From assembly GCA_964531385.1 (NCBI GenBank), contig CAZHGC010000001.1:115616-179615 (forward strand): DNA of 64,000 nucleotides, read 5' to 3'. Position 1 is the first letter of the stretch, and the number at the start of each line of letters is the position of its first letter. The DNA comes from MGBC114079 sp964531385 (GTDB taxonomy: Bacteria; Bacillota; Clostridia; Lachnospirales; CAG-274). A program made the translations under genes and the position numbers. Positions 9,047-17,474 of the stretch are shown here, in pieces. The notes under the pieces are model-generated. The model saw only the letters and a list, made by a program, of their open reading frames with translations. It was not told the origin of the DNA and searched no databases.

Positions 9047-9751
9047 ATGGTTGAATGGTTTACACGAACGGAAATGCTTGTTGGAACGCAAGGAATTGAA
9101 AAGCTTAGAGATGCAACGGTTGCTGTGTTTGGAGTTGGCGGAGTTGGCTCATTTGCAACAGAGGCTTTTGCAAGGGCGGGGATTGGAAATATTATTCTTA
9201 TTGACAATGATGTTATAAGCGTTACAAACATTAATAGGCAAATTCATTCGGATATTGATACTGTTGGCAAATTTAAAACACAAGTTATGAAAGAGCGTAT
9301 TTTAAAAATAAATCCTGAGGCGAATGTTCAATGTTTTGAAAAATTTATACTGTATGACAATGTTGGCGAAGTTATAACAAAAGGAATTGATTATATTGTT
9401 GATGCTGTTGATACGGTTACGGCAAAGCTTGCAATTATTGAAAAAGCAAATGAACTTGAAATTCCCGTTGTTAGCAGTATGGGAACGGGAAACAAGTTTT
9501 ATCCCGAGATGCTTGAACTTTCGGATATTTACAAAACATCGGTTTGTCCACTTGCCAAGGTTATGAGATATGAACTTAAAAAAAGAGGGATTAAAAAGCT
9601 TAGAGTTTGCTATTCGAAAGAGGTGCCTGTTACACCGAGGGATACAGAAGAAGTTACATCGAAAAGAAAAACTCCTGGAAGTATTTCTTTTGTTCCGCCG
9701 GTTGCCGGAATGATTATTGCGGGAGAGGTTGTTCGAAATTTGGTTTTTTGA
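9047..9751 (+). CDS. tcdA: tRNA threonylcarbamoyladenosine dehydratase (ThiF/E1-like)
   Basis: A ThiF-superfamily ATP-dependent enzyme (234 residues) that cyclises N6-threonylcarbamoyladenosine (t6A37) of tRNA to ct6A. The nucleotide-binding glycine motif FGVGGVGSF is near residue 30. It is followed by the family's LIDNDVISVTNINRQ and by DAVDTVTAKLAII. The C-terminal PGSISFVPPVAGMIIAG is typical of TcdA/CsdL. The ATG at 9047 follows GTGGGTG. It appears to be a single gene between sparse intergenic regions. Confidence 0.9.
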   Translation: MVEWFTRTEMLVGTQGIEKLRDATVAVFGVGGVGSFATEAFARAGIGNIILIDNDVISVTNINRQIHSDIDTVGKFKTQVMKERILKINPEANVQCFEKFILYDNVGEVITKGIDYIVDAVDTVTAKLAIIEKANELEIPVVSSMGTGNKFYPEMLELSDIYKTSVCPLAKVMRYELKKRGIKKLRVCYSKEVPVTPRDTEEVTSKRKTPGSISFVPPVAGMIIAGEVVRNLVF

Positions 9752-10018
9752 CCGGATTAATGAATAAAAGAGTTTTAATATTTAATTTTAAAATGTGTAT
9801 ATATTCAAAATGAAATTGCAAAGATTATATTGATAGTTGAGTGATTGGGCGACGTCAGTTATGATTTGGGGCGTTTCGGAAATTTACAAGTTTTTTTGTG
9901 TTGCCTTTTTACGCAGGCTGTTGCTTTTTTGTAAAAAAATAACAGAATTAAGATTTTTGTTTTTAGTATATTGAAGTTAAAAAAGGAAATCCTTTATCTT
10001 ATAGGAGGGATTAACTTT
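9752..10018 (+). other. Intergenic region upstream of sigG
   Basis: This 267-bp AT-rich stretch has no ORF with a ribosome binding site. A segment near 9905-9925 (TTTTTACG, then TGTTG) loosely recalls the intergenic motif listed elsewhere in this annotation. A weak T-rich/A-rich inverted repeat (TTTTTAC with GTAAAAA) spans about 9906-9940. I could not identify a convincing sporulation-sigma promoter. Confidence 0.35.
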
Positions 10019-10792
10019 ATGGCTATGACAAAAGTTGAAATATGCGGGGTTAATACAAGTAAATTACCGATTCTTAAAAATGATGAAAAAGAGGCGTTGT
10101 TTAAAAAAATTCAAGAGGGAGATGAAGAGGCTAAAAAAGAATATATTTATGGAAATTTGCGTCTTGTTTTGAGTGTTATGAAAAAATTTGGAAACCGAGG
10201 GGAAAATCCCGATGACCTTTTTCAAGTTGGTTGTATTGGACTTATAAAAGCACTTAATAATTTTGATACTTCGCATAATGTAAAATTTTCCACTTATGCT
10301 GTACCTATGATTCTTGGGGAAATAAAACGCTTTTTACGTGATGACAACCCACTTAGAGTTAGTCGTTCTTTGCGTGATATTGCATATAAGGCACTTCAGG
10401 CAAAAGAAAAACTTACTCATCTCAATTCGAAAGAACCGACTATTGATGAGATTGCAAAGGAAATAAATATGGAAAAGTCGGACGTTATATTTGCTCTTGA
10501 TGCTATTCAAGACCCTATATCGTTGTTTGAACCGATTTATCACGATGGGGCAGATGCTGTTTTTGTTATGGACCAAGTTAGCGATGACAAAAGTTCTGAA
10601 AATTTATGGCTTGAAAATATTTCTTTGAAAGAGGCTTTGAAGCATCTTGCGGAAAGAGAAAAATATATTATCGGTTTGAGATTTTTTAAGGGCAGAACGC
10701 AAATGGAAGTTGCTGAGGAAATTGGAATAAGCCAGGCACAAGTTAGCAGGCTTGAAAAAAGTGCGTTGAAACATATGAGAAAATATATGTAG
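10019..10792 (+). CDS. sigG: RNA polymerase sporulation sigma factor SigG
   Basis: A sigma-70 family factor of 257 residues that directs late forespore-specific transcription. It begins with the nearly invariant SigG N-terminus KVEICGVNTSKLP, which separates it from SigF. Region 2 includes NLRLVLSV, DLFQVGCIGLIKA and KFSTYAVPMILGEIKRFLRD. The C-terminal region 4 helix-turn-helix is TQMEVAEEIGISQAQVSRLEK. The start at ATG 10019 follows AGGAGG. Unlike Bacillus, spoIIGA and sigE do not precede it; ymfF follows after only 10 bp. Its presence implies a sporulation programme in this organism, at least ancestrally. Confidence 0.96.
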   Translation: MAMTKVEICGVNTSKLPILKNDEKEALFKKIQEGDEEAKKEYIYGNLRLVLSVMKKFGNRGENPDDLFQVGCIGLIKALNNFDTSHNVKFSTYAVPMILGEIKRFLRDDNPLRVSRSLRDIAYKALQAKEKLTHLNSKEPTIDEIAKEINMEKSDVIFALDAIQDPISLFEPIYHDGADAVFVMDQVSDDKSSENLWLENISLKEALKHLAEREKYIIGLRFFKGRTQMEVAEEIGISQAQVSRLEKSALKHMRKYM

Positions 10793-10802
10793 GAGTGTTT
10801 TT

Positions 10803-12032
10803 ATGAAGTGTTGTGCCGAGAATTTTGAAAATGTTTTTTGTTTTGAAGAAAAGAAATTTAAAACGGTTTCTTTAAGTGTTGTTATTCGAATTCCTCTTGA
10901 AAGAAAATTTGTTACGTATAATGCTCTTTTGCCGTATGTTTTGAAAAGAGGCTGTGAAAAATTTGATACGATGAGGAAAATTAATGTCAAAACCGAGAAA
11001 ATGCTTGGGGCGGTTTTTGATGCCAATGTTGTTAAAAAAGGCGAACAACAAATTTTACAATTTTTTATTGAGGTTATTGACAAAAAAGAAATTGTTGAGG
11101 AAGCGGTTGAATTTTTATCGGAAATTATTTTAAAGCCATTAGTTTATGGAAATTCTTTTTGCAAGGATTATGTTGAGAGTGAAAAAGAATTTTTGAAAAA
11201 TGAAATTTTGGGCAGAAAAAATGATAAAAGAGAATATGCAAAGCTTAAATGTATTGAAATTATGTGTTGCGGAGAGGCTTTTGGAATTTATGGAGACGGA
11301 TATGCCGAGGATTTAGATGATATTAATGAAGAAAATTTATATCGACATTATTGCGACGTTATTGAAAAATATTCTCTTGAGTTTTATGCTGTTGGAAATA
11401 TTTCAAAAGAGAAGTATTTTGAAATTTTACAAAAATACTTTGATTTGAAAAATTATTCAAAAATTGCATTTGAAAATAATATTGTTTATTCCAAAAAAGA
11501 AGTTAGAGAACTTATGGAGGAAGATTATCTTTCGCAAGGAAAACTTTGCATTGGTATGAGATGTGATGTTGTGCCCTCAAATGATGATTTTTATAAACTT
11601 ATTGTTGCAAATGAGATTTTTGGCGGAGGTGCAAATTCAAAATTATTTGCGAAAATAAGAGAGGAAAACGGCCTTTGTTATTATATAAATTCTTTTGTTT
11701 ACAAGTTTAAATCAATTATATTAATTCAGGCGGGAATTGAGAGCAAAGATTATAAAAAAGTTATTTCACTTATTAAAAAATATATCGATGAAATTTCTTT
11801 GGGGCATTTTAGTGATGAAGATTTTGAAAGTGCTGTTTTGGGATTGATTAAAAAATATGAGGGAATTATTGATTATCCTTCAGGGATTATGGATTTTTAT
11901 TTGTCTCAAAATATGATTGGCACCAATCAAGATTTGAATGCTGTTTTGAAAAAAATTAAAAATGTTTTAAAAGATGATATTTTGGCAATAATGAAGAAAA
12001 CGTATATTGATACGATTTACTTTTTATACTAA
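10803..12032 (+). CDS. ymfF: M16-peptidase-like protein, YmfF (inactive-type partner)
   Basis: A 409-residue member of the M16-like family found as the first of a ymfF-ymfH pair. No HxxEH zinc motif is present, as expected for the non-catalytic partner. Recognisable regions are VIRIPLERKFVTYNALLPYVLKRG at the N-terminus and ANEIFGGGANSKLFAKIREENGLCYYINSF in the C-terminal half. In Bacillus the pair is annotated as associated with EF-P 5-aminopentanol modification; the role here is inferred from family only. It starts 10 bp after sigG and ends about 12 bp before ymfH. Confidence 0.85.
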   Translation: MKCCAENFENVFCFEEKKFKTVSLSVVIRIPLERKFVTYNALLPYVLKRGCEKFDTMRKINVKTEKMLGAVFDANVVKKGEQQILQFFIEVIDKKEIVEEAVEFLSEIILKPLVYGNSFCKDYVESEKEFLKNEILGRKNDKREYAKLKCIEIMCCGEAFGIYGDGYAEDLDDINEENLYRHYCDVIEKYSLEFYAVGNISKEKYFEILQKYFDLKNYSKIAFENNIVYSKKEVRELMEEDYLSQGKLCIGMRCDVVPSNDDFYKLIVANEIFGGGANSKLFAKIREENGLCYYINSFVYKFKSIILIQAGIESKDYKKVISLIKKYIDEISLGHFSDEDFESAVLGLIKKYEGIIDYPSGIMDFYLSQNMIGTNQDLNAVLKKIKNVLKDDILAIMKKTYIDTIYFLY

Positions 12033-12044
12033 GGAGCAATGAAT

Positions 12045-13304
12045 ATGGAAAATGAATTTTATATTGATTTTGCCGATGAATTGATTTATGAGAATACTTT
12101 TGAAAACGGGCTTAAATGTTTTATTGTTCCAAAAAAAGGATTTATTGAAAAACAAGTTATGTTTGCTGTTGATTATGGGTCGATTGATAATGTTTTTTTG
12201 AAAAAAGGAAAAATTGTTAATGAGCCGAGCGGTCTTGCACATTTTATTGAACATAAACTTTTTGAACAAAAAGATTACAATGTTTTTGAAATGTTTTCAA
12301 AAAGCGGGGCAAGCTCTAATGCTTTTACAAATTTTAACACAACTGCATATTATTTTAATTGTTCGGATAATTTTGAAGAAAATACGGATATTCTTTTTGA
12401 CTTTGTTAGCAAGCCTTTTTTTACAAAAGAAAACGTTCAAAAAGAAAAATCGATTATAGGGCAAGAAATAAAAATGTATGATGACGACCCGTCTTGGAAA
12501 ATTTATTTTAATATGCTTAAAGGAATGTACTTTAAGCATAATGTTAGGAATGACATTGCCGGAAGCATTGAAAGCATTGAGAAAATAACAGAAGAAACTT
12601 TATATGAAAATTATAAAAATTTTTATACTTATAAAAATTCTATTATTGTTTGTGTTGGAGATTTTGACAGAGAATGTGTTTACAATTCGATTACGAAAAA
12701 TTTAAAACTTAATGAGACAAACGATGTTGACAAATTTAAGTTTGATGAAAAAGCGAATGTTTACAAAAGTTTTATTTCTGAAAAAATGCCTGTTGAGAGG
12801 GCAATGTTTAACATTGGGATTAAAGACAATTCAACGTTTTTTGATTTGGGTAAAAAAATAATTGGAACAAGAATTATTTTGGACATTATTGCGGGGGAAA
12901 GTTCTGAGCTTTATGATGATTTGTACAGCAAAAATCTGGTTGACAAATCGTTCTCTTCTGTTTATACTTGTGGAAGGGACTATGGATTTGCAATTATTTC
13001 CGGCTATTCCGAACAGCCGGAGCAGGTTTTAAAAATTTTCCTTGATGCGGTTTCTGAACTGAAAAGCAAGGGTATAGACAATGACTTGTTTGAAAGAATA
13101 AAAAATAAACATATTGGTCGATTTATTAAAGGGTTTAATTCTATTGATGGAATTGCCTCTTTACAGGTTGATTTTTTTACAAAAGGAATTAATTTATATG
13201 ATTATGCCGAATGCTGTAAGAATATTGACATTAAGTTTGTTGAAAAAATACTTTATGAGTTATTTTGCGAAGATAACATTGTTTTGAGTCTCATAGTGCC
13301 TTAA
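12045..13304 (+). CDS. ymfH: M16-family zinc peptidase-like protein YmfH
   Basis: The 419-residue catalytic-type partner of the preceding gene. The zinc-binding HxxEH motif is present as HFIEH (about residues 66-70) in GLAHFIEHKLFE. The family's KEKSIIGQEIKMYDDDP follows. The pair probably forms a heterodimer in which one subunit carries the metal site, as in mitochondrial processing-type M16 proteins (inference). ATG 12045 is preferred over ATG 12039 because AAGGAG (12031-12036) lies only two bases before 12039 but eight before 12045. Confidence 0.88.
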   Translation: MENEFYIDFADELIYENTFENGLKCFIVPKKGFIEKQVMFAVDYGSIDNVFLKKGKIVNEPSGLAHFIEHKLFEQKDYNVFEMFSKSGASSNAFTNFNTTAYYFNCSDNFEENTDILFDFVSKPFFTKENVQKEKSIIGQEIKMYDDDPSWKIYFNMLKGMYFKHNVRNDIAGSIESIEKITEETLYENYKNFYTYKNSIIVCVGDFDRECVYNSITKNLKLNETNDVDKFKFDEKANVYKSFISEKMPVERAMFNIGIKDNSTFFDLGKKIIGTRIILDIIAGESSELYDDLYSKNLVDKSFSSVYTCGRDYGFAIISGYSEQPEQVLKIFLDAVSELKSKGIDNDLFERIKNKHIGRFIKGFNSIDGIASLQVDFFTKGINLYDYAECCKNIDIKFVEKILYELFCEDNIVLSLIVP

Positions 13305-13332
13305 TTATTTGTTTTTTTGGAGGTAATTAATT

Positions 13333-14244
13333 ATGGAAACTGTAACTCAAGCACCGGATATATGGTTCCCTAATTTGGGGATAGCTTTTGACAGTGTTGA
13401 CAATGTTGCGATTGGAAACTTATTTGGTTTGGGGTTTGACATTTATTGGTATGGTATTCTCATTGCAACGGGAGTTTTATTGGGGCTTTTTATGGCACAA
13501 TATGAGGCAAAAAGAACAGGGCAGAAACCGGATATTTACAGCGATTATCTTTTATGGGCAATTGCTTTTTGTGTTATTGGTGCAAGGTTTTATTATGTTA
13601 TTTTTAAATGGGACGATTTTAAAGACAATCTTTGGGATATTTTTGCTGTTAGAAACGGTGGACTGGCTATTTATGGTGGTGTTATTGCTGCTGTTATTGT
13701 TTCAATTGTTTATACAAAAATTAAAAAAATTAATATATTTAAATTTTTGGATACAGCGGTTTTTGGGCTTGTTGTTGGGCAAATTATTGGAAGATGGGGC
13801 AATTTTTTAAATCGTGAAGCTTTTGGCGGATATACGGAATCTTTTTTTGCTATGAGATATAAAGTTGACCAAATAAAAGAAACTTTGCAAGATGTTCTTA
13901 ATAATTTGAAACAGGTTAAAATTGAGGGTACTGAACAAATTATTAATTATGTTCAAGTTCACCCGACTTTTTTTTACGAGTCTGTTTGGAATTTTGGTCT
14001 TTTTATCATTATGAACTTATACAAAAGACACAAAAAATTTGAGGGCGAAATGGTTGCGATTTATTTTGCCGGATATGGAATTGGAAGGTTTTGGATTGAG
14101 GCTTTAAGAACGGACCAACTGACTATAGGAAACACAGGGATTGCGGTTTCGCAAGCATTATCTCTTTTCTTGGTTGTTATGGCTGTTATATTTATAATTT
14201 ATAACAGAATTAAACAAAAAAATGTTTTGAAAATAAATCGATAA
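13333..14244 (+). CDS. lgt: Prolipoprotein diacylglyceryl transferase
   Basis: An integral membrane enzyme (303 residues, about seven membrane segments) that transfers diacylglycerol from phosphatidylglycerol to the lipobox cysteine of prolipoproteins. The Lgt signature GRWGNFLNREAFGG is at about residues 153-166. The N-terminal FDIYWYGILIATGVLLG and the HPTFFYESVWN motif are also present. An insert of about 35 residues (KVDQIKETLQDVLNNLKQ) sits between signature and HPT motif and is slightly long. ATG 13333 follows GGAGG. The unit ends at the terminator just downstream. Confidence 0.95.
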   Translation: METVTQAPDIWFPNLGIAFDSVDNVAIGNLFGLGFDIYWYGILIATGVLLGLFMAQYEAKRTGQKPDIYSDYLLWAIAFCVIGARFYYVIFKWDDFKDNLWDIFAVRNGGLAIYGGVIAAVIVSIVYTKIKKINIFKFLDTAVFGLVVGQIIGRWGNFLNREAFGGYTESFFAMRYKVDQIKETLQDVLNNLKQVKIEGTEQIINYVQVHPTFFYESVWNFGLFIIMNLYKRHKKFEGEMVAIYFAGYGIGRFWIEALRTDQLTIGNTGIAVSQALSLFLVVMAVIFIIYNRIKQKNVLKINR

Positions 14245-14285
14245 TTGTGTATTTAACATTAATTTTAGTTTTGTTAAGTTTGATG

Positions 14286-14334
14286 AACAGCTGTTTCAAA
14301 GATTTGTTGGAGGAAACGGCTGTTTTGTTCTTTT
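14286..14334 (+). terminator. Rho-independent terminator after lgt
   Basis: AACAGCTGTTTC (14286-14297) pairs with GAAACGGCTGTT (14313-14324), a 12-bp stem with one G-U pair and a 15-base loop, followed by a T-rich tract. Confidence 0.85.
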
Positions 14335-14497
14335 AGTGAGTTCGTGCAAGAATATAATAAAAATTGTCAAAAATGGAAAATAGTTGGTTTTGCTTCTTGC
14401 AATTTATAAAATATTTTCTAAGATTATTGTCGAAATTTTGTTAATTATTTCTTGAAAAAATTATAAAAAAGTTGTATGATATAAATATGGTAATATC

Positions 14498-14530
14498 GTA
14501 TGATTATAATTTTACAGTTTTAGTTGATTA
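14498..14530 (+). repeat. Recurrent intergenic motif, copy A (upstream of mreB)
   Basis: The core is ATTATAATTTTACAG followed by TTTTAGTTGATTA. It begins 17 bases after the -10 element of the mreB promoter candidate. It matches copies B-F in this window. Confidence 0.5.
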
Positions 14531-14579
14531 AATAGAAATATAAGAAATAATCAAAGGAACAATAAAAAATATCTTTACT

Positions 14580-14610
14580 AAAAATGCTACTTGTTAAACG
14601 CATTTTTCTT
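14580..14610 (+). terminator. Possible attenuator hairpin in mreB leader
   Basis: An 8-bp stem AAAAATGC / GCATTTTT with a 12-base loop and a short T/C-rich tail. The stem is weak and it lies about 220 bp before mreB. Confidence 0.35.
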
Positions 14611-14831
14611 TATTGGAACGTGACGAATTTTTTATTTTTAATTTTTAAGTATCGCAGGTTTTACGTATGATTGTAAATTTGAGATATTACATTAAATTAA
14701 AACTGTTTTTGTTAATTATTCATATACTTTAAAATTTTAAATATTTGGTTTGTTTGAAAAAACAAAATGACATAAATTTGGATAGTTTTTTATAAGTATA
14801 AATTCATTATTTTGGAAGGAGAAACATATAT

Positions 14832-15860
14832 ATGTTTACTAAAGACATTGGAATTGATTTGGGAACGGCGAATACTCTTGTTTTTGCGAGAAATAAAGGT
14901 ATTATTGTTAATGAACCATCGGTTGTTGCTATAAATTCGATTACTCACGAGGTTTTGGCGGTTGGAAACGAGGCAAAGGAAATGATTGGACGTACTCCGG
15001 CTTCGATTGTTGCTACACGCCCTATGAAAGATGGCGTTATTGCGGATTTTGAAGTTACACAAGCCATGCTTAAATATTTTGTTGGAAAAGCTGTTTCAAA
15101 AGGTTTTTCTTCACCGAGAATTGTTGTTTGTATTCCTTCGGGAGTTACGGAAGTTGAAAAAAGAGCTGTTATTGAAGCTGCTGTTGCGGCGGGTGCAAAA
15201 GAAAAAAACGCATATCTTATTGAAGAGCCTATGGCGGCGGCTATTGGTGCGGGTCTTCCTGTTGAAGAACCTGTTGGAAGTATGGTTGTTGATATTGGAG
15301 GAGGAACAAGCGAGGTTGCTGTTATTTCTCTTGGTGGAATTGTTACAAGTATTTCGGCAAAAACAGCCGGAGACAAGTTTGATTCTTGTATTGTGAATTA
15401 CATTAAAAAGCAATACAGTCTTGCTATTGGGGAAAGAAGTGCAGAAGAAATTAAAGTTAATATCGGCTGTGCTTATCTTGAGCCTGGAGAAAGCAAAAGA
15501 ATGGATATAAGGGGTCGTGATTTGGTTAGCGGGCTTCCTAAGACCATAAACATTACTTCTGAGGAAATTCTTGACGCATTGAGCGAGCCGGTTAATGTTG
15601 TTGTTGATGCAATTAAATCAACTCTTGAAAAAACTCCGCCCGAACTTGCTTCGGACATTATGGAATCAGGAATTGTTTTGACGGGAGGAGGAGCTTTGCT
15701 TAAAGGTCTTGACAAGCTTATTTCGAAAGAAACACTTATGCCTGTTAAAATTGCTCCGGAGCCACTTAATTGCGTTGCACTTGGAACAGGTCTTGTTCTT
15801 GAGCATATTAATACTTTGAGGTCTGTTCTTATTTCTTCACAAAAATTGAAAATGCGTTAA
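14832..15860 (+). CDS. mreB: Rod shape-determining actin homologue MreB
   Basis: Actin-like cytoskeletal ATPase of 342 residues that forms membrane-associated filaments and directs cell-wall elongation. Phosphate-1 motif IGIDLGTANTLVF is at the start. PSVVAIN, IEEPMAAAIGAGLPV, the phosphate-2 motif MVVDIGGGTSEVAVISLGGIV and the adenosine motif VLTGGGALLKGLD follow. ATG 14832 follows AAGGAG. It is the first gene of a nine-gene shape and division operon ending with mgsA. Confidence 0.97.
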   Translation: MFTKDIGIDLGTANTLVFARNKGIIVNEPSVVAINSITHEVLAVGNEAKEMIGRTPASIVATRPMKDGVIADFEVTQAMLKYFVGKAVSKGFSSPRIVVCIPSGVTEVEKRAVIEAAVAAGAKEKNAYLIEEPMAAAIGAGLPVEEPVGSMVVDIGGGTSEVAVISLGGIVTSISAKTAGDKFDSCIVNYIKKQYSLAIGERSAEEIKVNIGCAYLEPGESKRMDIRGRDLVSGLPKTINITSEEILDALSEPVNVVVDAIKSTLEKTPPELASDIMESGIVLTGGGALLKGLDKLISKETLMPVKIAPEPLNCVALGTGLVLEHINTLRSVLISSQKLKMR

Positions 15861-16017
15861 TTTATTTTGATTTGCAAAGTTAGTTTTGTGAAGTTTGGTT
15901 CGCTGCTGTTGGATTTGGTGCTTGAGTTTTAAGTACTAATCGGTTTTGTGGGGGTTATGGTGTTTTTGATTAAATGCCGATGGTTTTGATACAATAACTG
16001 ATAAGGAGAGTTTCCCA
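15861..16017 (+). other. mreB-mreC intergenic segment with a short 23S-like stretch
   Basis: A 157-bp gap, long for this operon. It has no hairpin terminator. The stretch 15921-15960, containing AGTACTAATCGGT, recalls the 3' end of 23S rRNA, but the match is short and may be chance. Confidence 0.25.
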
Positions 16018-16851
16018 TTGAGTTTTTTTAAAAGTCACAAAAAAATTATTGTAATATTGGTTTCTGTAATTTGTTTATTTATGATTTCTTTTTCTTTGAA
16101 CCGAGCAGAGCCTACATTTTTTGAAAGCGGGATTGGCTATGTTTTAGCTCCTGTTCAAAATTTTAATATGTCGGTTACGGATTGGATTTCAAGCAAATTT
16201 GATGCTCTTGCAAATTCTAATGAAATTAAAGACGAAAATGAGAAACTTAAAAATGAAATTTATTCTCTTCAAATGGAAGTTGACCGACTTAAACTTATTG
16301 AGGACGAAAATAATAAATTATCTGAATTATTGAAAATTGACCAGAAATATCCGGATTATCCAAAAGTTGGAGCGAGGATTATTGCAAAAGACACAAGCAA
16401 TTGGTATGATGTGTTTCTTGTTGACAAAGGCTCGAATGACGGAATTGAAAAAAATATGGTTGTTATTGCAACAGGCGGACTTGTTGGAAAAGTTGTTGAG
16501 ACAGGATATAATTATTCAAAAGTTGTTTCCATTATTGACGATACAGATTCGGTTGGAGGAAAGAGCCTTAGAACAGATGATTTGGGATTTGTTAGAGGTG
16601 ATTTTGAAAATCAAGGAATGTGTAAAATGGAATATGTTGACAGTGATGCGGAAATAATGGAAGGTGATGAAATTGTTACATCTCATCTTAGCGAAATTTA
16701 TCCTCCCGGAATTACTATCGGATATGTTAAAGACATTAAAAATGACGAAAATGCACTTACAAAATGTGCTGTTATTTCTCCGACAGTTGATTTTAAACAT
16801 CTTGAAACGGTTCTTATTATAACTCAAAATTTTAAAAAGGATTTGAATTAA
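16018..16851 (+). CDS. mreC: Rod shape-determining protein MreC
   Basis: A bitopic membrane protein (277 residues) that links the MreB cytoskeleton to the wall-synthesis complex outside the membrane. One membrane segment lies at residues 9-25. A coiled coil follows (ENEKLKNEIYSLQMEVDRLKL, about residues 75-105, heptad Leu/Ile). The beta-barrel MreC domain includes ARIIAKDTSNWYDVFLVDKGSNDGI. The start is TTG 16018, preceded by AAGGAGAG about ten bases upstream. Confidence 0.94.
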   Translation: MSFFKSHKKIIVILVSVICLFMISFSLNRAEPTFFESGIGYVLAPVQNFNMSVTDWISSKFDALANSNEIKDENEKLKNEIYSLQMEVDRLKLIEDENNKLSELLKIDQKYPDYPKVGARIIAKDTSNWYDVFLVDKGSNDGIEKNMVVIATGGLVGKVVETGYNYSKVVSIIDDTDSVGGKSLRTDDLGFVRGDFENQGMCKMEYVDSDAEIMEGDEIVTSHLSEIYPPGITIGYVKDIKNDENALTKCAVISPTVDFKHLETVLIITQNFKKDLN

Positions 16852-16934
16852 TTCTTTTATAAGTTTTAATTAAAATACAATTTCGAATTTTGTTTTATGA
16901 GCGGGTTATGTTATTGTTTTTTGGAGGTTATGCG

Positions 16935-17447
16935 GTGAGATATTTTGTGACGGCAATTATTGTTATTTTAAATTTTATAATTCAATCCACTTTTTTGCAC
17001 AGCATTGAAATAATTAATACAATTCCCAATACGGCAATAATTATTATTGTTTCTTTTGCCTTTATGAGAGGTGAGGGGGAAGGTGCTACAGTTGGTTTTG
17101 CTGTTGGAATTTTACAAGACATTTTTTTTGGGCAGTATGTTGGTATGAATGCTTTTTTGGGAATGATGACAGGATATTTTTGCGGGAAATTTTATATTGA
17201 CTTTTTTACCGAAAATTTCCTTGTTCCATTATTATTAACCGTTGCAAGTACATTTGTTTATGAATTTGCTTATTATGTTTTTAATATTTTGCTTTTGGGG
17301 TATACGGATTTTATTTATTTCTTGAGAACCGTTATTTTGCCCGAAATGGCTTATACAGCGTTATTCTCGGTTTTTATGTATAAAATTTTTTACATAATAA
17401 ATTCGAAACTTGAAAAACGAGAAAGCTTGAAAAGGAGACTTTTTTGA
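16935..17447 (+). CDS. mreD: Rod shape-determining protein MreD
   Basis: A small polytopic membrane protein of 170 residues with about five hydrophobic segments, acting with MreB, MreC, RodA and PBP2 in elongation. The family region EGEGATVGFAVGILQDIFFGQYVGMNAFLG is recognisable near residue 45. GTG 16935 is chosen because GGAGG (16923-16927) precedes it by seven bases and the hydrophobic N-terminus begins there; a longer in-frame start at 16890 lacks such a site. Confidence 0.9.
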   Translation: MRYFVTAIIVILNFIIQSTFLHSIEIINTIPNTAIIIIVSFAFMRGEGEGATVGFAVGILQDIFFGQYVGMNAFLGMMTGYFCGKFYIDFFTENFLVPLLLTVASTFVYEFAYYVFNILLLGYTDFIYFLRTVILPEMAYTALFSVFMYKIFYIINSKLEKRESLKRRLF

Positions 17448-17474
17448 TAATTCTCTGTTTTTAGGAGGAAATGT

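Larger units (their letters stand above)
14335..14831 (+). promoter_or_regulatory. Leader and promoter region of the mreB operon
   Basis: This very AT-rich stretch of about 500 bp has no coding ORF. It holds a good sigma-A-like promoter: TTGAAA (14452-14457), 17-bp spacer, TATGAT (14475-14480). A Spo0A-box-like TGTCGAA is at 14428-14434. A copy of the recurrent TTTTACG motif is at 14498-14530. A hairpin AAAAATGC/GCATTTTT (14580-14587 / 14600-14607) could be an attenuator. If the promoter is used, the leader is about 340 nt long. Confidence 0.6.
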
